Counted from the stretch's first letter, positions 1 to 7,735 are shown. The stretch is DNA of 64,000 bases from Streptomyces sp. MBT53 (GCF_016654115.1 NZ_JAEQAZ010000031.1:892-64891), one strand, 5' to 3'. Notes: generated by a model not told the origin, from the letters alone. Program-made: numbers and translations.

Positions 1-763
1 CGTACCAGCCGCCGACCTGGAAGGTGGGCAGGTCGACCTCGTCGTGCCGGCCCGCGACACGGCAGGACCGCGCCCACTCGGGCTCCCGCCGGGACCTCTC
101 GTAGCCCAGCTCGGGAAGGTCGTGCCGGACGAACGCGGGGAACCGCCCGGCGGGCAGTTCGCCGTAGCCGCCGTCGGCCAGGCCGTCGAGATCCCGCACG
201 AGCCCGCCGAGACTGCCGCCGAGCGTGGCCGGGTCGGTGCTGTGCCGGCGCATCAGCGCGTCGGCGCCCATCATGAGGGACCAGGGCGCGGTGATGCCGA
301 GTTCGATCGCGCCGCCGCGCGTCCACAGTCCGTCGTCCGGTTCGGACCACGTGACCATCGGCGCGATCGCCTTCAACTCCGGCGGCTTGGACAGCGCCGC
401 CATCCACTGGGTGTTGCCGAAGTAGCTGCCGCCGATCATGCCGACGGAGCCGTTCGCTCCGGGAAGGGCGGCGGCCCACCGTACGGTGTCGTACCCGTCG
501 CTCTCCTCGTACGTCCACGGCTCCCACTCCCCTTCGGAGGCGAACCGGCCGCGGGTGTCCTGGAGGACCACCATGAAGCCACGCCGAGCCGCCGCCAGGG
601 GATCGAGGAGGGCGATCGCCAGGGCCATCTGCTTGCCGTACGGCAGTCGGCTCAGCAGCACCGGCCACGGCCCTGCACCCCCGGGCCGGTAGACATCGGC
701 GCGCAGCACGATGCCGTCACGCATCTGAGCCGGAACGTCGGACTCGACCTGGATCTCTGCCAC
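1..763 (-). CDS. CocE/NonD family hydrolase, 3' end outside window
   Basis: The first 254 codons of an alpha/beta-hydrolase of the CocE/NonD (X-Pro dipeptidyl-peptidase S15-like) family, which hydrolyse esters or amides. An N-terminal strand pattern (RDGIVLRADVYRP) is followed by QDTRGR and the nucleophile motif GGSYFG with Ser at about residue 113. The family is usually about 550 residues, so roughly half lies left of the window. The GTG start at 763 is chosen because AAAGGAG sits 7 bases upstream. Substrate cannot be told. No partner gene is visible; the next gene on this strand ends 104 bases upstream. Confidence 0.88.
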   Translation of the reverse strand, partial: MAEIQVESDVPAQMRDGIVLRADVYRPGGAGPWPVLLSRLPYGKQMALAIALLDPLAAARRGFMVVLQDTRGRFASEGEWEPWTYEESDGYDTVRWAAALPGANGSVGMIGGSYFGNTQWMAALSKPPELKAIAPMVTWSEPDDGLWTRGGAIELGITAPWSLMMGADALMRRHSTDPATLGGSLGGLVRDLDGLADGGYGELPAGRFPAFVRHDLPELGYERSRREPEWARSCRVAGRHDEVDLPTFQVGGWY

Positions 764-866
764 GCGCTGCTCCTTTGCATGCACGACGCTGTCAGACACA
801 TGCTCGAACCTGGTCTCCGTCCCCCACTACACCCGAACGGGGGTGACTACAGCGCCCTCGGGGCGG

Positions 867-1745
867 TCACGCCACCGCGTTCAGCAGGTCGGCCAGCAGG
901 TCGGGCCGTTCCAGCGCGATGAAGTGGCCGGCCTTCGGCACCTGCGTGAACTCGGCGGCAGGCAGCAGCTTCTTGTTGGCCTCCCGGTCCGAGGGCCGGG
1001 ACCAGTCCTTCTCCCCGTAGACGAGGTGGACGGGCGCCTTGACCTCGGGGTAGCGCGAGCGGGCGGCGATGAGGCTGGGCATGTTCTGGTACACGCCCCG
1101 GGCAACGCTCGGGTAGCCGGGGCGGCCGCCCACCTGGAGGAGTTCGTCGAGGTAGTCCTCCCGCAGCGCGGTCTTGTCGACCACCCCGCCCTGCAGGATC
1201 CTGCGGACCACGGGCTTGGGCTCCACCCCGGCGACCACCGGGCCCACCCCCGGAGTGAGGACACCGCCGACCACCCCACGGGCCAGCAGACTCGACCGGG
1301 CGATACCGCCGCGGAAGTCGTACGCGTTCACCGCGACGACGCGCCGGACCCGCTCGGGCAGGTCGGCCGCGGCGGTCAGGGCGAGCACCGCCCCCATGGA
1401 CTCCCCGACCAACGTCACGTCGTGGAGGTCGAGTTCGGTCAGGAGCCGCTCGACGCCCGCGCGCATGGCCGGCTCGTCGTACGACGCCCCGGGCACGATC
1501 TCGGAGTAGCCCATCCCCGGCAGGTCGAGGGCGTACACGGTGTACTGGTCCGCGATCAGCGGGATGAGGTGGCGGAAGTGCTCGGCCTGGGTGCGCACGG
1601 TGTGCAGCAGGACCAGGGGGGCGCCGGTACCCGCCTTGAGGTAACGCAGGGTCCCCTCGTCGCTGCGGTGTCCTGCGCGCGGGGCGAGGGTGTGGCTGGT
1701 GGTTCCCTGAATGTGGATCGTGGGACGTGACTCGTGGCTGGGCAT
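867..1745 (-). CDS. alpha/beta-fold hydrolase
   Basis: A 292-residue alpha/beta hydrolase, probably cytosolic, of unknown substrate. It has the oxyanion strand (PLVLLHT), the nucleophile elbow GESMG (Ser about 116), an acid residue in GEKDW and the histidine in KAGHF near the C-terminus, so the triad looks complete. The ATG at 1745 is preceded by GAGGAG. It lies 28 bases downstream of the SDR gene on the same strand, so the two probably form one operon under the TetR-type operators upstream of that SDR. Confidence 0.88.
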   Translation of the reverse strand: MPSHESRPTIHIQGTTSHTLAPRAGHRSDEGTLRYLKAGTGAPLVLLHTVRTQAEHFRHLIPLIADQYTVYALDLPGMGYSEIVPGASYDEPAMRAGVERLLTELDLHDVTLVGESMGAVLALTAAADLPERVRRVVAVNAYDFRGGIARSSLLARGVVGGVLTPGVGPVVAGVEPKPVVRRILQGGVVDKTALREDYLDELLQVGGRPGYPSVARGVYQNMPSLIAARSRYPEVKAPVHLVYGEKDWSRPSDREANKKLLPAAEFTQVPKAGHFIALERPDLLADLLNAVA

Positions 1746-1773
1746 CTCGCCGACTCCTCGGGTGTAAAGGGGG

Positions 1774-2475
1774 TTACTTCGCCAGCTGGGCGTACAGGCC
1801 GGCAAGGTCGCCGGCCAGACCGGCCTTGACCTGCCGCGATATGTCGTCGGCGAGCACCTCGTACGCGCCCGTCTCGACGCCGTCGAGGGCGAGGGAGGCA
1901 ACGTCACGCGGGTCGGACTTGGGCGCCTCGACGTCCGCCGCCAGGTCCGTGTCGACGTAGCCGACGTGCAGTCCGGTGACGGCGATGCCGCGCGGCTGCA
2001 GCTCCAGGCGCAGGGAGTTGGTCTGCGACCACAGAGCGGCCTTGGACGCGCTGTAGGAGCCGCCGAGGGCCAGCCAGGACAGCACGGAGTGCACGTTGAG
2101 GAGGTGGCCGCCGCCGTTGCGCTCGATGAGGGGGACGAAGGCGCGGGTGAGAAGCAGCGGGCCGTAGAAGTTGGTCTCGAACTCCCGGCGTACGTCGTCG
2201 ACCGGGGAGTCGAGGAACGATGCGCCGACCGCGGCACCGGCGTTGTTGATCAGCACGGTCACGTCCTGCGCCTGCGCGGCGGCGGCCGCCACGGAGGCCG
2301 GGTCGGTGACCTCCAGCGCCACCGGGACCGCGTCGGGGTGCGTCACCGTGCGCGGGTCGCGGGCCGTGGCGTAGACCTTGCCGGCACCGCGCGCATACAG
2401 CTCTTCCACCAGGGCCTTGCCGATGCCTCGGCTGCCGCCGGTGACGAAGACGTTGGCGCCCTTGAGTGCGGTCAT
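1774..2475 (-). CDS. SDR family NAD(P)-dependent oxidoreductase
   Basis: A 233-residue classical short-chain dehydrogenase/reductase. The cofactor loop TGGSRGIG is at residues 12-19, NNAG lies mid-protein and the catalytic YSASK lies near residue 150. The ATG at 2475 has GGAGG just upstream. First gene of a probable operon with the alpha/beta hydrolase that follows. Two palindromes of the ACCGATCGGT type occupy its promoter region, so repression by one of the neighbouring TetR proteins is likely. Substrate unknown. Confidence 0.92.
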   Translation of the reverse strand: MTALKGANVFVTGGSRGIGKALVEELYARGAGKVYATARDPRTVTHPDAVPVALEVTDPASVAAAAAQAQDVTVLINNAGAAVGASFLDSPVDDVRREFETNFYGPLLLTRAFVPLIERNGGGHLLNVHSVLSWLALGGSYSASKAALWSQTNSLRLELQPRGIAVTGLHVGYVDTDLAADVEAPKSDPRDVASLALDGVETGAYEVLADDISRQVKAGLAGDLAGLYAQLAK

Positions 2476-2494
2476 GACTGCCTCCACAGAATGA

Positions 2495-2534
2495 GAAACC
2501 GATCGGTTTCCATCACGGTAAACCGATCGGTTCC
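2495..2534. promoter_or_regulatory. tandem TetR-type operators, pair A
   Basis: Two near-identical palindromes, GAAACCGATCGGTTTC at 2495-2510 and AAACCGATCGGTTCC around 2520-2534, with centres 24 bp apart. They lie directly upstream of the SDR gene that starts at 2475. The same motif recurs at 2807-2822 and as a second 24-bp-spaced pair at 4005-4046. Assignment to the adjacent TetR proteins is inference from position and symmetry. Confidence 0.75.
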
Positions 2535-2563
2535 CAGACGCAAGCCCAACCGGCTCCCCGGAC

Positions 2564-2817
2564 TCATCGGGGCGTTCTGTACCCGTGGATCCCCGGGATG
2601 ACGAGCCCGTCACCTGTCTGACCGGCCTGGTCGATGTCGGCGTCGTCCAAGCCGAGTCGGAGCTTGAGGTCGAGTTTTCCGACCGTGTCGTAGAGCCACT
2701 CCGGGACGGTGTCGGGCGTGAGATGGAGGCGGAGGACTGGCGGCAGGGGGATGCCTTCGACGCCGGAGAGGGTGCCCGTCAGGCTCTCGATTCCCCCGGA
2801 GCCCCGGAAACCGATCG
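2564..2817 (-). pseudogene. coding remnant with no usable start, between SDR and tetR
   Basis: On the minus strand about 80 codons read without a stop with nearly every third position G or C, ending at TGA 2564-2566. The peptide contains VEGIPLPPVLRLHL, VPEWLYDTVGKLDLKLRL and GLVIPGIHGY. No ATG, GTG or TTG start precedes it; upstream in frame is a stop next to the operator at 2807. It looks like the C-terminal end of a lost gene. I do not recognise the family. Confidence 0.4.
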
Positions 2818-2822
2818 GTTTT
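2807..2822. promoter_or_regulatory. TetR-type operator upstream of tetR
   Basis: GAAACCGATCGGTTTT, centre at 2814/2815, ends about 32 bases before the ATG of the TetR gene at 2854. Same core as the operators at 2495-2534 and 4005-4046, consistent with autoregulation plus control of the divergent SDR operon. Confidence 0.7.
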
Positions 2823-2853
2823 CATTTCGTCCGTTTCGGGTTAACCTCGCGGT

Positions 2854-3423
2854 ATGACCACCGAAGTGAAACTGAGCCCCAGGGAGCGATTGCTGGAGGC
2901 GGCGGCCACGCTCACCTACCGAGAGGGCGTCAGCATCGGCGTCGAGGCGCTGTGCAAGGCGGCGGGGGTGTCGAAACGCTCCATGTACCAGCTGTTCGAG
3001 AGCAAGGACGAACTCCTGGCAGCAAGCCTGAAGGCTCGCTCCTCCACCTACGCGGCGACCCTCCTGCCCGCGACGGACGACAACCGTTCACCCCGCGAGC
3101 GGATCCTGCACGTCTTCGCGCAGGTGGAATCACAGTCCGGCGCCCCCGAGTTCCACGGCTGCCGGTACCTGGCCGTACAGGTAGAACTCAAGGACCAGAG
3201 TCACCCCGCGAGCCGGGTCGCTCATCAGGTCAAGGCGAACCTGACCGCCTTCTTCCGTGCCGAGGCCGAGCAGGGCGGGGCGGGCGATCCCGATCTGCTG
3301 GCCCGGCAGCTCATCCTGGTCTTCGACGGCGCCAGCGCCCGCGCGGGAATCCAGGCCGACAACCTGACCGGGCTCATCGCCCCCACGGTGACCACCCTGC
3401 TCGACGCGGCAGGCGTACGCTGA
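2854..3423 (+). CDS. TetR/AcrR family transcriptional regulator
   Basis: A 189-residue TetR-type repressor. The N-terminal DNA-binding domain (residues about 8-55) has the recognition helix region AAGVSKRSMYQLFESKDEL; the C-terminal two thirds is the helical ligand/dimer domain. It is divergent from the SDR/hydrolase operon, and an ACCGATCGGT palindrome lies in its own promoter, so it probably represses itself and that operon. A second, unrelated-sequence TetR gene converges on it from the right. Ligand unknown. Confidence 0.93.
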   Translation: MTTEVKLSPRERLLEAAATLTYREGVSIGVEALCKAAGVSKRSMYQLFESKDELLAASLKARSSTYAATLLPATDDNRSPRERILHVFAQVESQSGAPEFHGCRYLAVQVELKDQSHPASRVAHQVKANLTAFFRAEAEQGGAGDPDLLARQLILVFDGASARAGIQADNLTGLIAPTVTTLLDAAGVR

Positions 3424-3448
3424 CGCATCGCCCGTCCGGAAAACGCCC

Positions 3449-3973
3449 TCACCGTCCGGTGCTCGCGGGAAGCCCGATGGCCGTAAGCGTGTTGCCGAGC
3501 ATGCCGCAGGCGAAGAAGCTCGCGGTCGCGTCGGCATCGGCGCCCAGCGACAGGTGCACGGTTTCCCAGATCCTCATCCAGCCGGCCCGGACGACCTCAC
3601 CGATCAGGTCATCGCTCTGCGCCTCGGCGGCCGCCACGGCGACATATCCCTGCATCTGCATCAGGAGCGTTTCGGGGCGCGTCGACATCAGGTGCGCGTA
3701 AGCGCTCGTCAATGACTGGAGGGCCTGCTCGCCATCCTCCACCCCGTCGGCCGCCCTCTCGAAAGCCAGGCGGGTGTCCTCCATGCTCCGCACCAAAGCG
3801 GCGACGAAGATCGCCTTCTTGTCCGGGAAGAGCCGGAAGAGATACGGCTGCGTGACACCCACTGGCTTGGCGATCGCCGCGGTCGAGGTGCCGTGGTAGC
3901 CCGTACGCGCGAACTCGGTGATCGCCGCGCGAATGACGTTCTCACGCCGCTCCTGCGCACTGATCCGGCCCAT
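3449..3973 (-). CDS. TetR/AcrR family transcriptional regulator
   Basis: A 174-residue TetR-type repressor. The HTH is at about residues 8-55 (TSTAAIAKPVGVTQPYLFRLFPDK), followed by a helical effector domain with a Met-rich stretch (LLMQMQGY). It is convergent with the preceding TetR gene and divergent from the frameshifted SDR gene at 4067. The promoter between them carries two ACCGATCGGT-type palindromes 24 bp apart, so it is the more likely controller of that SDR. Confidence 0.93.
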   Translation of the reverse strand: MGRISAQERRENVIRAAITEFARTGYHGTSTAAIAKPVGVTQPYLFRLFPDKKAIFVAALVRSMEDTRLAFERAADGVEDGEQALQSLTSAYAHLMSTRPETLLMQMQGYVAVAAAEAQSDDLIGEVVRAGWMRIWETVHLSLGADADATASFFACGMLGNTLTAIGLPASTGR

Positions 3974-4004
3974 GACGACATTCTCCCTGCTTGAACCTGC
4001 ATGC

Positions 4005-4046
4005 GGAAACCGATCGGTTTACTCTATCGGAAACTGATCGGTTTTG
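4005..4046. promoter_or_regulatory. tandem TetR-type operators, pair B
   Basis: GGAAACCGATCGGTTTA (centre 4013/4014) and GGAAACTGATCGGTTTTG (centre 4037/4038) sit between the divergent TetR gene (start 3973) and the SDR gene (start 4067). The spacing of 24 bp is the same as in pair A upstream of the other SDR. Two and a quarter helical turns between centres would let two dimers bind side by side. Confidence 0.75.
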
Positions 4047-4066
4047 AGTGAGCGCGGGAGTCCGTG

Positions 4067-4900
4067 ATGACGACGAACCGGCCGGTGGCACTCGTGACGG
4101 GTGCGTCATCCGGCATCGGGAAGGAAACCGCGCTCACCCTGGTCGCAGCCGGATTCAACGTGGTCGGCACAAGCCGTGACACCTCGCGCGTCACTCCGCT
4201 AGACGGCGTGACGTTCCTCGACCTCGACGTCGTCAACAACGCCTCGGCCTCCGCAGCCGTCCAGGAGGTGAGCGAGCGGCTCGGGCGGATCGACGTCCTG
4301 GTCGACAACGCCGGCGTCGGCTCGATGGGGGCGGCCGAGGAAACCTCCGTCGAGCACGCCCTGTCCGTCTTCGACACCAACGTCTTCGGGGTCATGCGCA
4401 TGGTGAACGAGGTCCTGCCGCACATGCGCGCCCAGCGACGCGGGCGCATCATCAACATCTCGTCCGTGCTCGGGTTCCTGCCCCAGCCCTACATGGCCGC
4501 CTACGCCGCCTCCAAGCACGCGATCGAGGGCTATACCGAGTCCCTCGACCACGAGGTCCGCGACCACGGCATCCGGGCACTCATCGTCGAACCCGCCTAC
4601 ACCAGGACCGGATTCGAGGCCAACAGCGCGAAGCCCGCCCCCCCTTGCACGCCTACGCGAAGCAGCGGCAGACCGTCGACCGCGTCATGGCGCAGGCCGT
4701 CAGGAACGGCGACGCCCCCGCCGCCGTCGCCAAGGCGATCGTCGCGGCGGCGACCGACCCGAAGCCGAAACTGCGCTACACCGCCGGGCCACTGGCCGGA
4801 CGCGCGCGCATACTGCGCCGCCTGCGCACCAGGCTGCTCCCGATGGGGACCAGAGTCAGCATCATCGCCGAGGCTTTTTGTGATCTTCGGGACTCAGGCG
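4067..4900 (+). pseudogene. SDR family oxidoreductase, frameshifted near the C-terminus
   Basis: A classical SDR with TGASSGIG at residues 13-20, DNAG and catalytic YAASK. After GFEANSAKP the frame is lost in a run of seven C at about 4640-4646. The natural continuation (HAYAKQRQTVDRVMAQAVRNG, then GPLAGRARILRRL) carries on in the neighbouring frame to about 4870. The ATG at 4067 is preferred over GTG 4064 because GGGAG is 6 bases upstream. A homopolymer sequencing error is possible; if real, the enzyme would lose its C-terminal quarter. The true 3' end is unclear. Confidence 0.7.
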
Positions 4901-5144
4901 CGGAAGGGGCCAGCCATCCATGTGCACACGCAACGGCTCCGCGCAGTCGTCCCTGGCACGGACCGACCCCGTGCAGAAAGTGGCCACTTCAGCGCGGCAC
5001 CCGCCCGTCCTGGAGCGCCGTGCCCATAGCGTGCCCTTCAGAGCGGACAATCACGGTCAACAACGGGGCCATCAAGCCCCCACACCAGCGGCGGCCGAAC
5101 GGATCTGTGCAGGTCGGACGGCGTAAGGCTCCCCAAGCGCCGTC

Positions 5145-5190
5145 GCTTCCCAAGCTGAGAGTGCGAGTTCGATTCTCGTCACCCGCTCCA
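5145..5190 (+). other. 3' fragment of tRNA-Gly(CCC): probable attachment site of an integrated element
   Basis: These 46 bases match the 3' part of a tRNA-Gly with anticodon CCC: the anticodon loop TTCCCAA, the 3' anticodon strand, variable loop, a T arm GCGAG-TTCGATT-CTCGT that pairs fully (one G-U), then CACCCGC-T-CCA. The 5' half (D arm, acceptor GCGGGTG) is absent upstream. Many actinobacterial integrative elements use a tRNA 3' end as attB and leave such a fragment at the far end. By orientation the element would lie to the left of this site. No integrase is visible in the window. Confidence 0.8.
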
Positions 5191-5197
5191 GAATTTG

Positions 5198-5232
5198 CCC
5201 CCAGGTCAGCGGCCTGGGGGTTGTTTGTTGTC
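5198..5232 (+). terminator. rho-independent terminator after the tRNA fragment
   Basis: CCCCCAGG (5198-5205) pairs perfectly with CCTGGGGG (5213-5220) around a 7-base loop and is followed by TTGTTTGTTGT. This is probably the original tRNA-Gly terminator. A 30-base stretch of it recurs with 26 identities at 25017-25046. Apart from this, 4900-5276 holds only a 12-bp palindrome AAGTGGCCACTT at 4978-4989. Confidence 0.7.
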
Positions 5233-5276
5233 TAGACCCATTTGAGGGTGGCGTGCCCTCCGCGTTTTCTTCTGCG

Positions 5277-6260
5277 CTATTGAGGGAGGGTGACCAGGGT
5301 GCGGCCGTGGTCACCGCCGGCGTCGACGTGGTCGTGGGCCTTGGCGATGTCGTCCAGCGGGTAACGGTTGCCGACGGGGACGGTGAGGGTGCCGACGGCG
5401 GCTGCGGAGGTGAGGTCGCGGGCGGCCTGGTGCTTGGCCTCGGCGGGGAAGTCGTCGCTGCCGAGCAGCCGCAGGGTGACGTTGTTGAACAGCAGAGGCC
5501 AGAAGGGGATCTCGGTGCGGTCCGCGCGGGTGGCGTAGGCGGCGATGACGGCCCCCTGGGCGGCGACGGCGTTGTCGAGGTCGGCGTTGTCGGACAGCGC
5601 GACCTCGATGATCCGGTCGACGCCCCGCGGCGCGTACGAGCGGATGACTGTGGCGGGGTCGCCGGTGTCCAGGGCGACGGCGTGGGAGACGACGGCCGGG
5701 TCGACGTGGTCGAGGTCCGCGGTGCGGCGGACGGTGGCGATCACGGTGGCGCCGGCCCAGTGGGCGAGCTGGGCGGCCAGGGAGCCGACGCCGCCGAGAA
5801 CACCGTGGACCAGGACCAGTTGGCCGTCGACCGGGCCGTCGGCGAAGACGGTGCGGTGGGCGGTGATGCCGGGGATGCCGAGGCTCGCCCCCAGCTCGTC
5901 ACTGAGGTGGTCGGGCAGAGGTACGGCCTGGTGGTCGGGTACGACGGTGTACTGAGCAGCTGTGCCGAAGGGGCGGTAGGACTGGGCGCCGTACACCCAG
6001 ACCCGCTGTCCGACGCGGCGGGCGTCGACCTGGGCGCCCACGGCGTCGATGACTCCGGCGGCGTCGCTGTGCGGGATCACCCGCGGGAAGGGCATGGACG
6101 AGCCGAGCCAGCCGCGCCGTTTCTTGGTGTCGCCGGGGTTGACGCCCGAGACGGTGACGCGGACGCGGACCTCGCCGGGGCCGGGGACGGGATCAGGGAG
6201 TTCACCGACGTGCAGGACATCGCCGGCGGGGCCCTGGTCGTCGTACCAGGATGCAAGCAT
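5277..6260 (-). CDS. NADP-dependent quinone oxidoreductase-like alcohol dehydrogenase (MDR family)
   Basis: A 327-residue medium-chain reductase of the QOR type, without the zinc-binding cysteines of true ADHs. A GroES-like N-terminal domain with SGVNPGDTKKR and HSDAAGVI is followed by a Rossmann domain with VHGVLGGVGSLAAQLA (about residues 150-165) for NADPH. It lies 20 bases downstream of the PadR gene on the same strand, so the two are probably one autoregulated transcript that removes an electrophilic quinone or enone sensed by PadR. Confidence 0.9.
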   Translation of the reverse strand: MLASWYDDQGPAGDVLHVGELPDPVPGPGEVRVRVTVSGVNPGDTKKRRGWLGSSMPFPRVIPHSDAAGVIDAVGAQVDARRVGQRVWVYGAQSYRPFGTAAQYTVVPDHQAVPLPDHLSDELGASLGIPGITAHRTVFADGPVDGQLVLVHGVLGGVGSLAAQLAHWAGATVIATVRRTADLDHVDPAVVSHAVALDTGDPATVIRSYAPRGVDRIIEVALSDNADLDNAVAAQGAVIAAYATRADRTEIPFWPLLFNNVTLRLLGSDDFPAEAKHQAARDLTSAAAVGTLTVPVGNRYPLDDIAKAHDHVDAGGDHGRTLVTLPQ

Positions 6261-6280
6261 GGGGGTACCTCCGTGGACAG

Positions 6281-6859
6281 TCAGCTCGCGGGAGCGGCGG
6301 GCGCATGCGGATCGCTGTCGGTGCGTGCGGTGTCGAATGCGGGTGGTTCCTCGCCGAGGGTCTCGCGCAGCCAGGTCCGTTCGGCGCGGCTGGTGGCGCG
6401 GGCGGTGAGCAGCATGCCTCGCCGGTAGGGGTCGGCGACCTCCTCGGCACGCAGGGGGCGCTCGTTGTCGTAGAAGAAGCTCGCCGGTTCTTCCAGGAAC
6501 TCCAGCCGTCTGCGCAGCACCGCGTGCCGTTCGGCCGCGTCGGGCAGGTGGGAGAGGAAGGCCAGGACGACGTAGAACCGGGCGTAGTCGGTGATCTCGT
6601 GGTCGGCGGGCTTGCGCAGGCGTTGAAGCATGTCCGCCCGTCCGGCCGCGGTCAGGCTGAGCATGTACCGGGCCGCCCCCGCGGCCGGGTCGGCGCGCCG
6701 CTCGACCAGGCCCGCCCTGGTCAGGCGATTGATCGCCGGATACAGGCTGCCGTCACTGACCGGCCGCGTATAACCGGTCAGCTGTGAGACGCGGCGGCGC
6801 AGCTCGTGTCCGGGCAGGGGCCCCTCGGCGAGGAAGCCGAGTATCGCGAGTTCCAGCAT
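6281..6859 (-). CDS. PadR family transcriptional regulator
   Basis: A 192-residue PadR regulator: N-terminal winged helix (LAILGFLAEGPLPGHELRRRV, then DGSLYPAINRLTRAGLVERR) and a C-terminal helical dimer region. An upstream in-frame ATG at 6883 would add eight residues, but it overlaps the palindrome at 6879-6912. I prefer 6859, where the conserved domain begins. Followed by the quinone oxidoreductase and divergent from the SnoaL-like gene, so it probably represses both. Confidence 0.9.
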   Translation of the reverse strand: MLELAILGFLAEGPLPGHELRRRVSQLTGYTRPVSDGSLYPAINRLTRAGLVERRADPAAGAARYMLSLTAAGRADMLQRLRKPADHEITDYARFYVVLAFLSHLPDAAERHAVLRRRLEFLEEPASFFYDNERPLRAEEVADPYRRGMLLTARATSRAERTWLRETLGEEPPAFDTARTDSDPHAPAAPAS

Positions 6860-6878
6860 GAGGCCATCTTCGCACGCG

Positions 6879-6912
6879 AACATCGAATCGATGTGAACAT
6901 CGATTCGATGTT
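6879..6912. promoter_or_regulatory. 34-bp perfect palindrome, probable PadR operator
   Basis: AACATCGAATCGATGT (6879-6894) and ACATCGATTCGATGTT (6897-6912) are exact reverse complements around a 2-base centre. Each arm itself holds an odd palindrome CATCGA-N-TCGATG, so the site is two tandem 13-bp palindromes within one large one. It lies between the divergent PadR and SnoaL-like genes. PadR sites typically contain ATGT/ACAT half-sites, and both are present here. Confidence 0.75.
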
Positions 6913-6958
6913 ACGCTCGCCGATACCCGCCCAAACGTCTCCGGAGAGGCACAGCAAG

Positions 6959-7378
6959 ATGCCATCGCAGTCCACCGAGTCAGTGATGAACCGTTTCGTC
7001 GAGTTCATCAACACGGGCGACGAGGATCTCGCCCGCGAGGTCATTTCTCCGGACGCGGTGTTCCACGCGCCAAGCCACCCGGAACCACTGCGGGGGCCCG
7101 ACGGGTACCTGGAAGTCATCGGGATGATGCGCGGCGCCTTCCCCGACGTCCAGTGGACGCTGGAGGAGACGGTCACCGAAGGCGACACCGTGGCCGCGCG
7201 GTTCACCATGCGGGGAACCCACGACGGCGAATTCTTCGGGATCCCGGCGAGCGGCAACAAGATCTCGGTGCAGGCCATGAACTTCTACTACCTGGCCGAC
7301 GGCCGGATCGTCGGCGAACGGGGCCAGCCCGATCTCCTCGGGGTGATGCAGCAGATCGGTGCCGTACCGGCGCCGTGA
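6959..7378 (+). CDS. SnoaL-like / ester cyclase family protein
   Basis: A 139-residue NTF2-fold protein of the SnoaL-like type. Recognisable features are FVEFINTGDEDLAREVISPDAVFHAPS, GYLEVIGMMRGAFPDVQWTLEE and VAARFTMRGTHDGEFFGIPASG. Such proteins are small cyclases or hydrolases of polyketide-like compounds, but many have unknown roles. The ATG at 6959 has GGAGAGG about 10 bases upstream. It is divergent from padR and sits next to the 34-bp palindrome, so it should respond to the same signal as the quinone oxidoreductase. Confidence 0.85.
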   Translation: MPSQSTESVMNRFVEFINTGDEDLAREVISPDAVFHAPSHPEPLRGPDGYLEVIGMMRGAFPDVQWTLEETVTEGDTVAARFTMRGTHDGEFFGIPASGNKISVQAMNFYYLADGRIVGERGQPDLLGVMQQIGAVPAP

Positions 7379-7423
7379 GCCCAGTCGTGCCGGGTACCTT
7401 TTTTCGCGCGGAGCTACCGCTCC

Positions 7424-7682
7424 CTAGGGGCCCGTACGTCGCCGTGACGGAGGGCGCAGGCACACACCCGGGCGCGGGCGGCCGACGGGGCCAACCGCGA
7501 AGAGGTCGGTCTTCGAGCGGCTGGCGGCGGTGCCCACGGACACAGCGTCGGCGGTGACGATCACGGTGATGACCAGCCACGATGCCGCGCCAAGGTGCTG
7601 GTCCGGGACGAGCACGCCGATCAGGGCGGCGAACGCCGGGTGGACGCTCATGAAGATCCCGAAGAAACGGGCGGGGCGCTGA
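7424..7682 (-). pseudogene. EamA-family transporter, C-terminal remnant
   Basis: On the minus strand the last two transmembrane helices of an EamA/RhtA-type exporter can be read: RFFGIFMSVHPAFAALIGVL, then DQHLGAASWLVITVIVTADAVSVGTAA. Full-length members have ten helices and about 300 residues; everything before RFFGIF is missing and the open frame runs on into an unrelated tail. No start codon serves the fragment properly. It fills most of the gap between the SnoaL-like gene and 7736. Confidence 0.7.
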
Positions 7683-7735
7683 TCTCCCGAGCCCGGCCGA
7701 AAGCGTGCTCACAGGCACCGCTTAGCATCACGGTG

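Noticed and set aside
4978..4989. AAGTGGCCACTT palindrome as an operator of the SDR
   Set aside because: It lies downstream of the gene with no promoter to control; probably chance or part of the old attachment region.
5072..5314. Minus-strand open frame containing ERVTRIELALSAWEA
   Set aside because: This peptide is the antisense of the tRNA-Gly fragment and its terminator; it is a well-known spurious translation of tRNA DNA.
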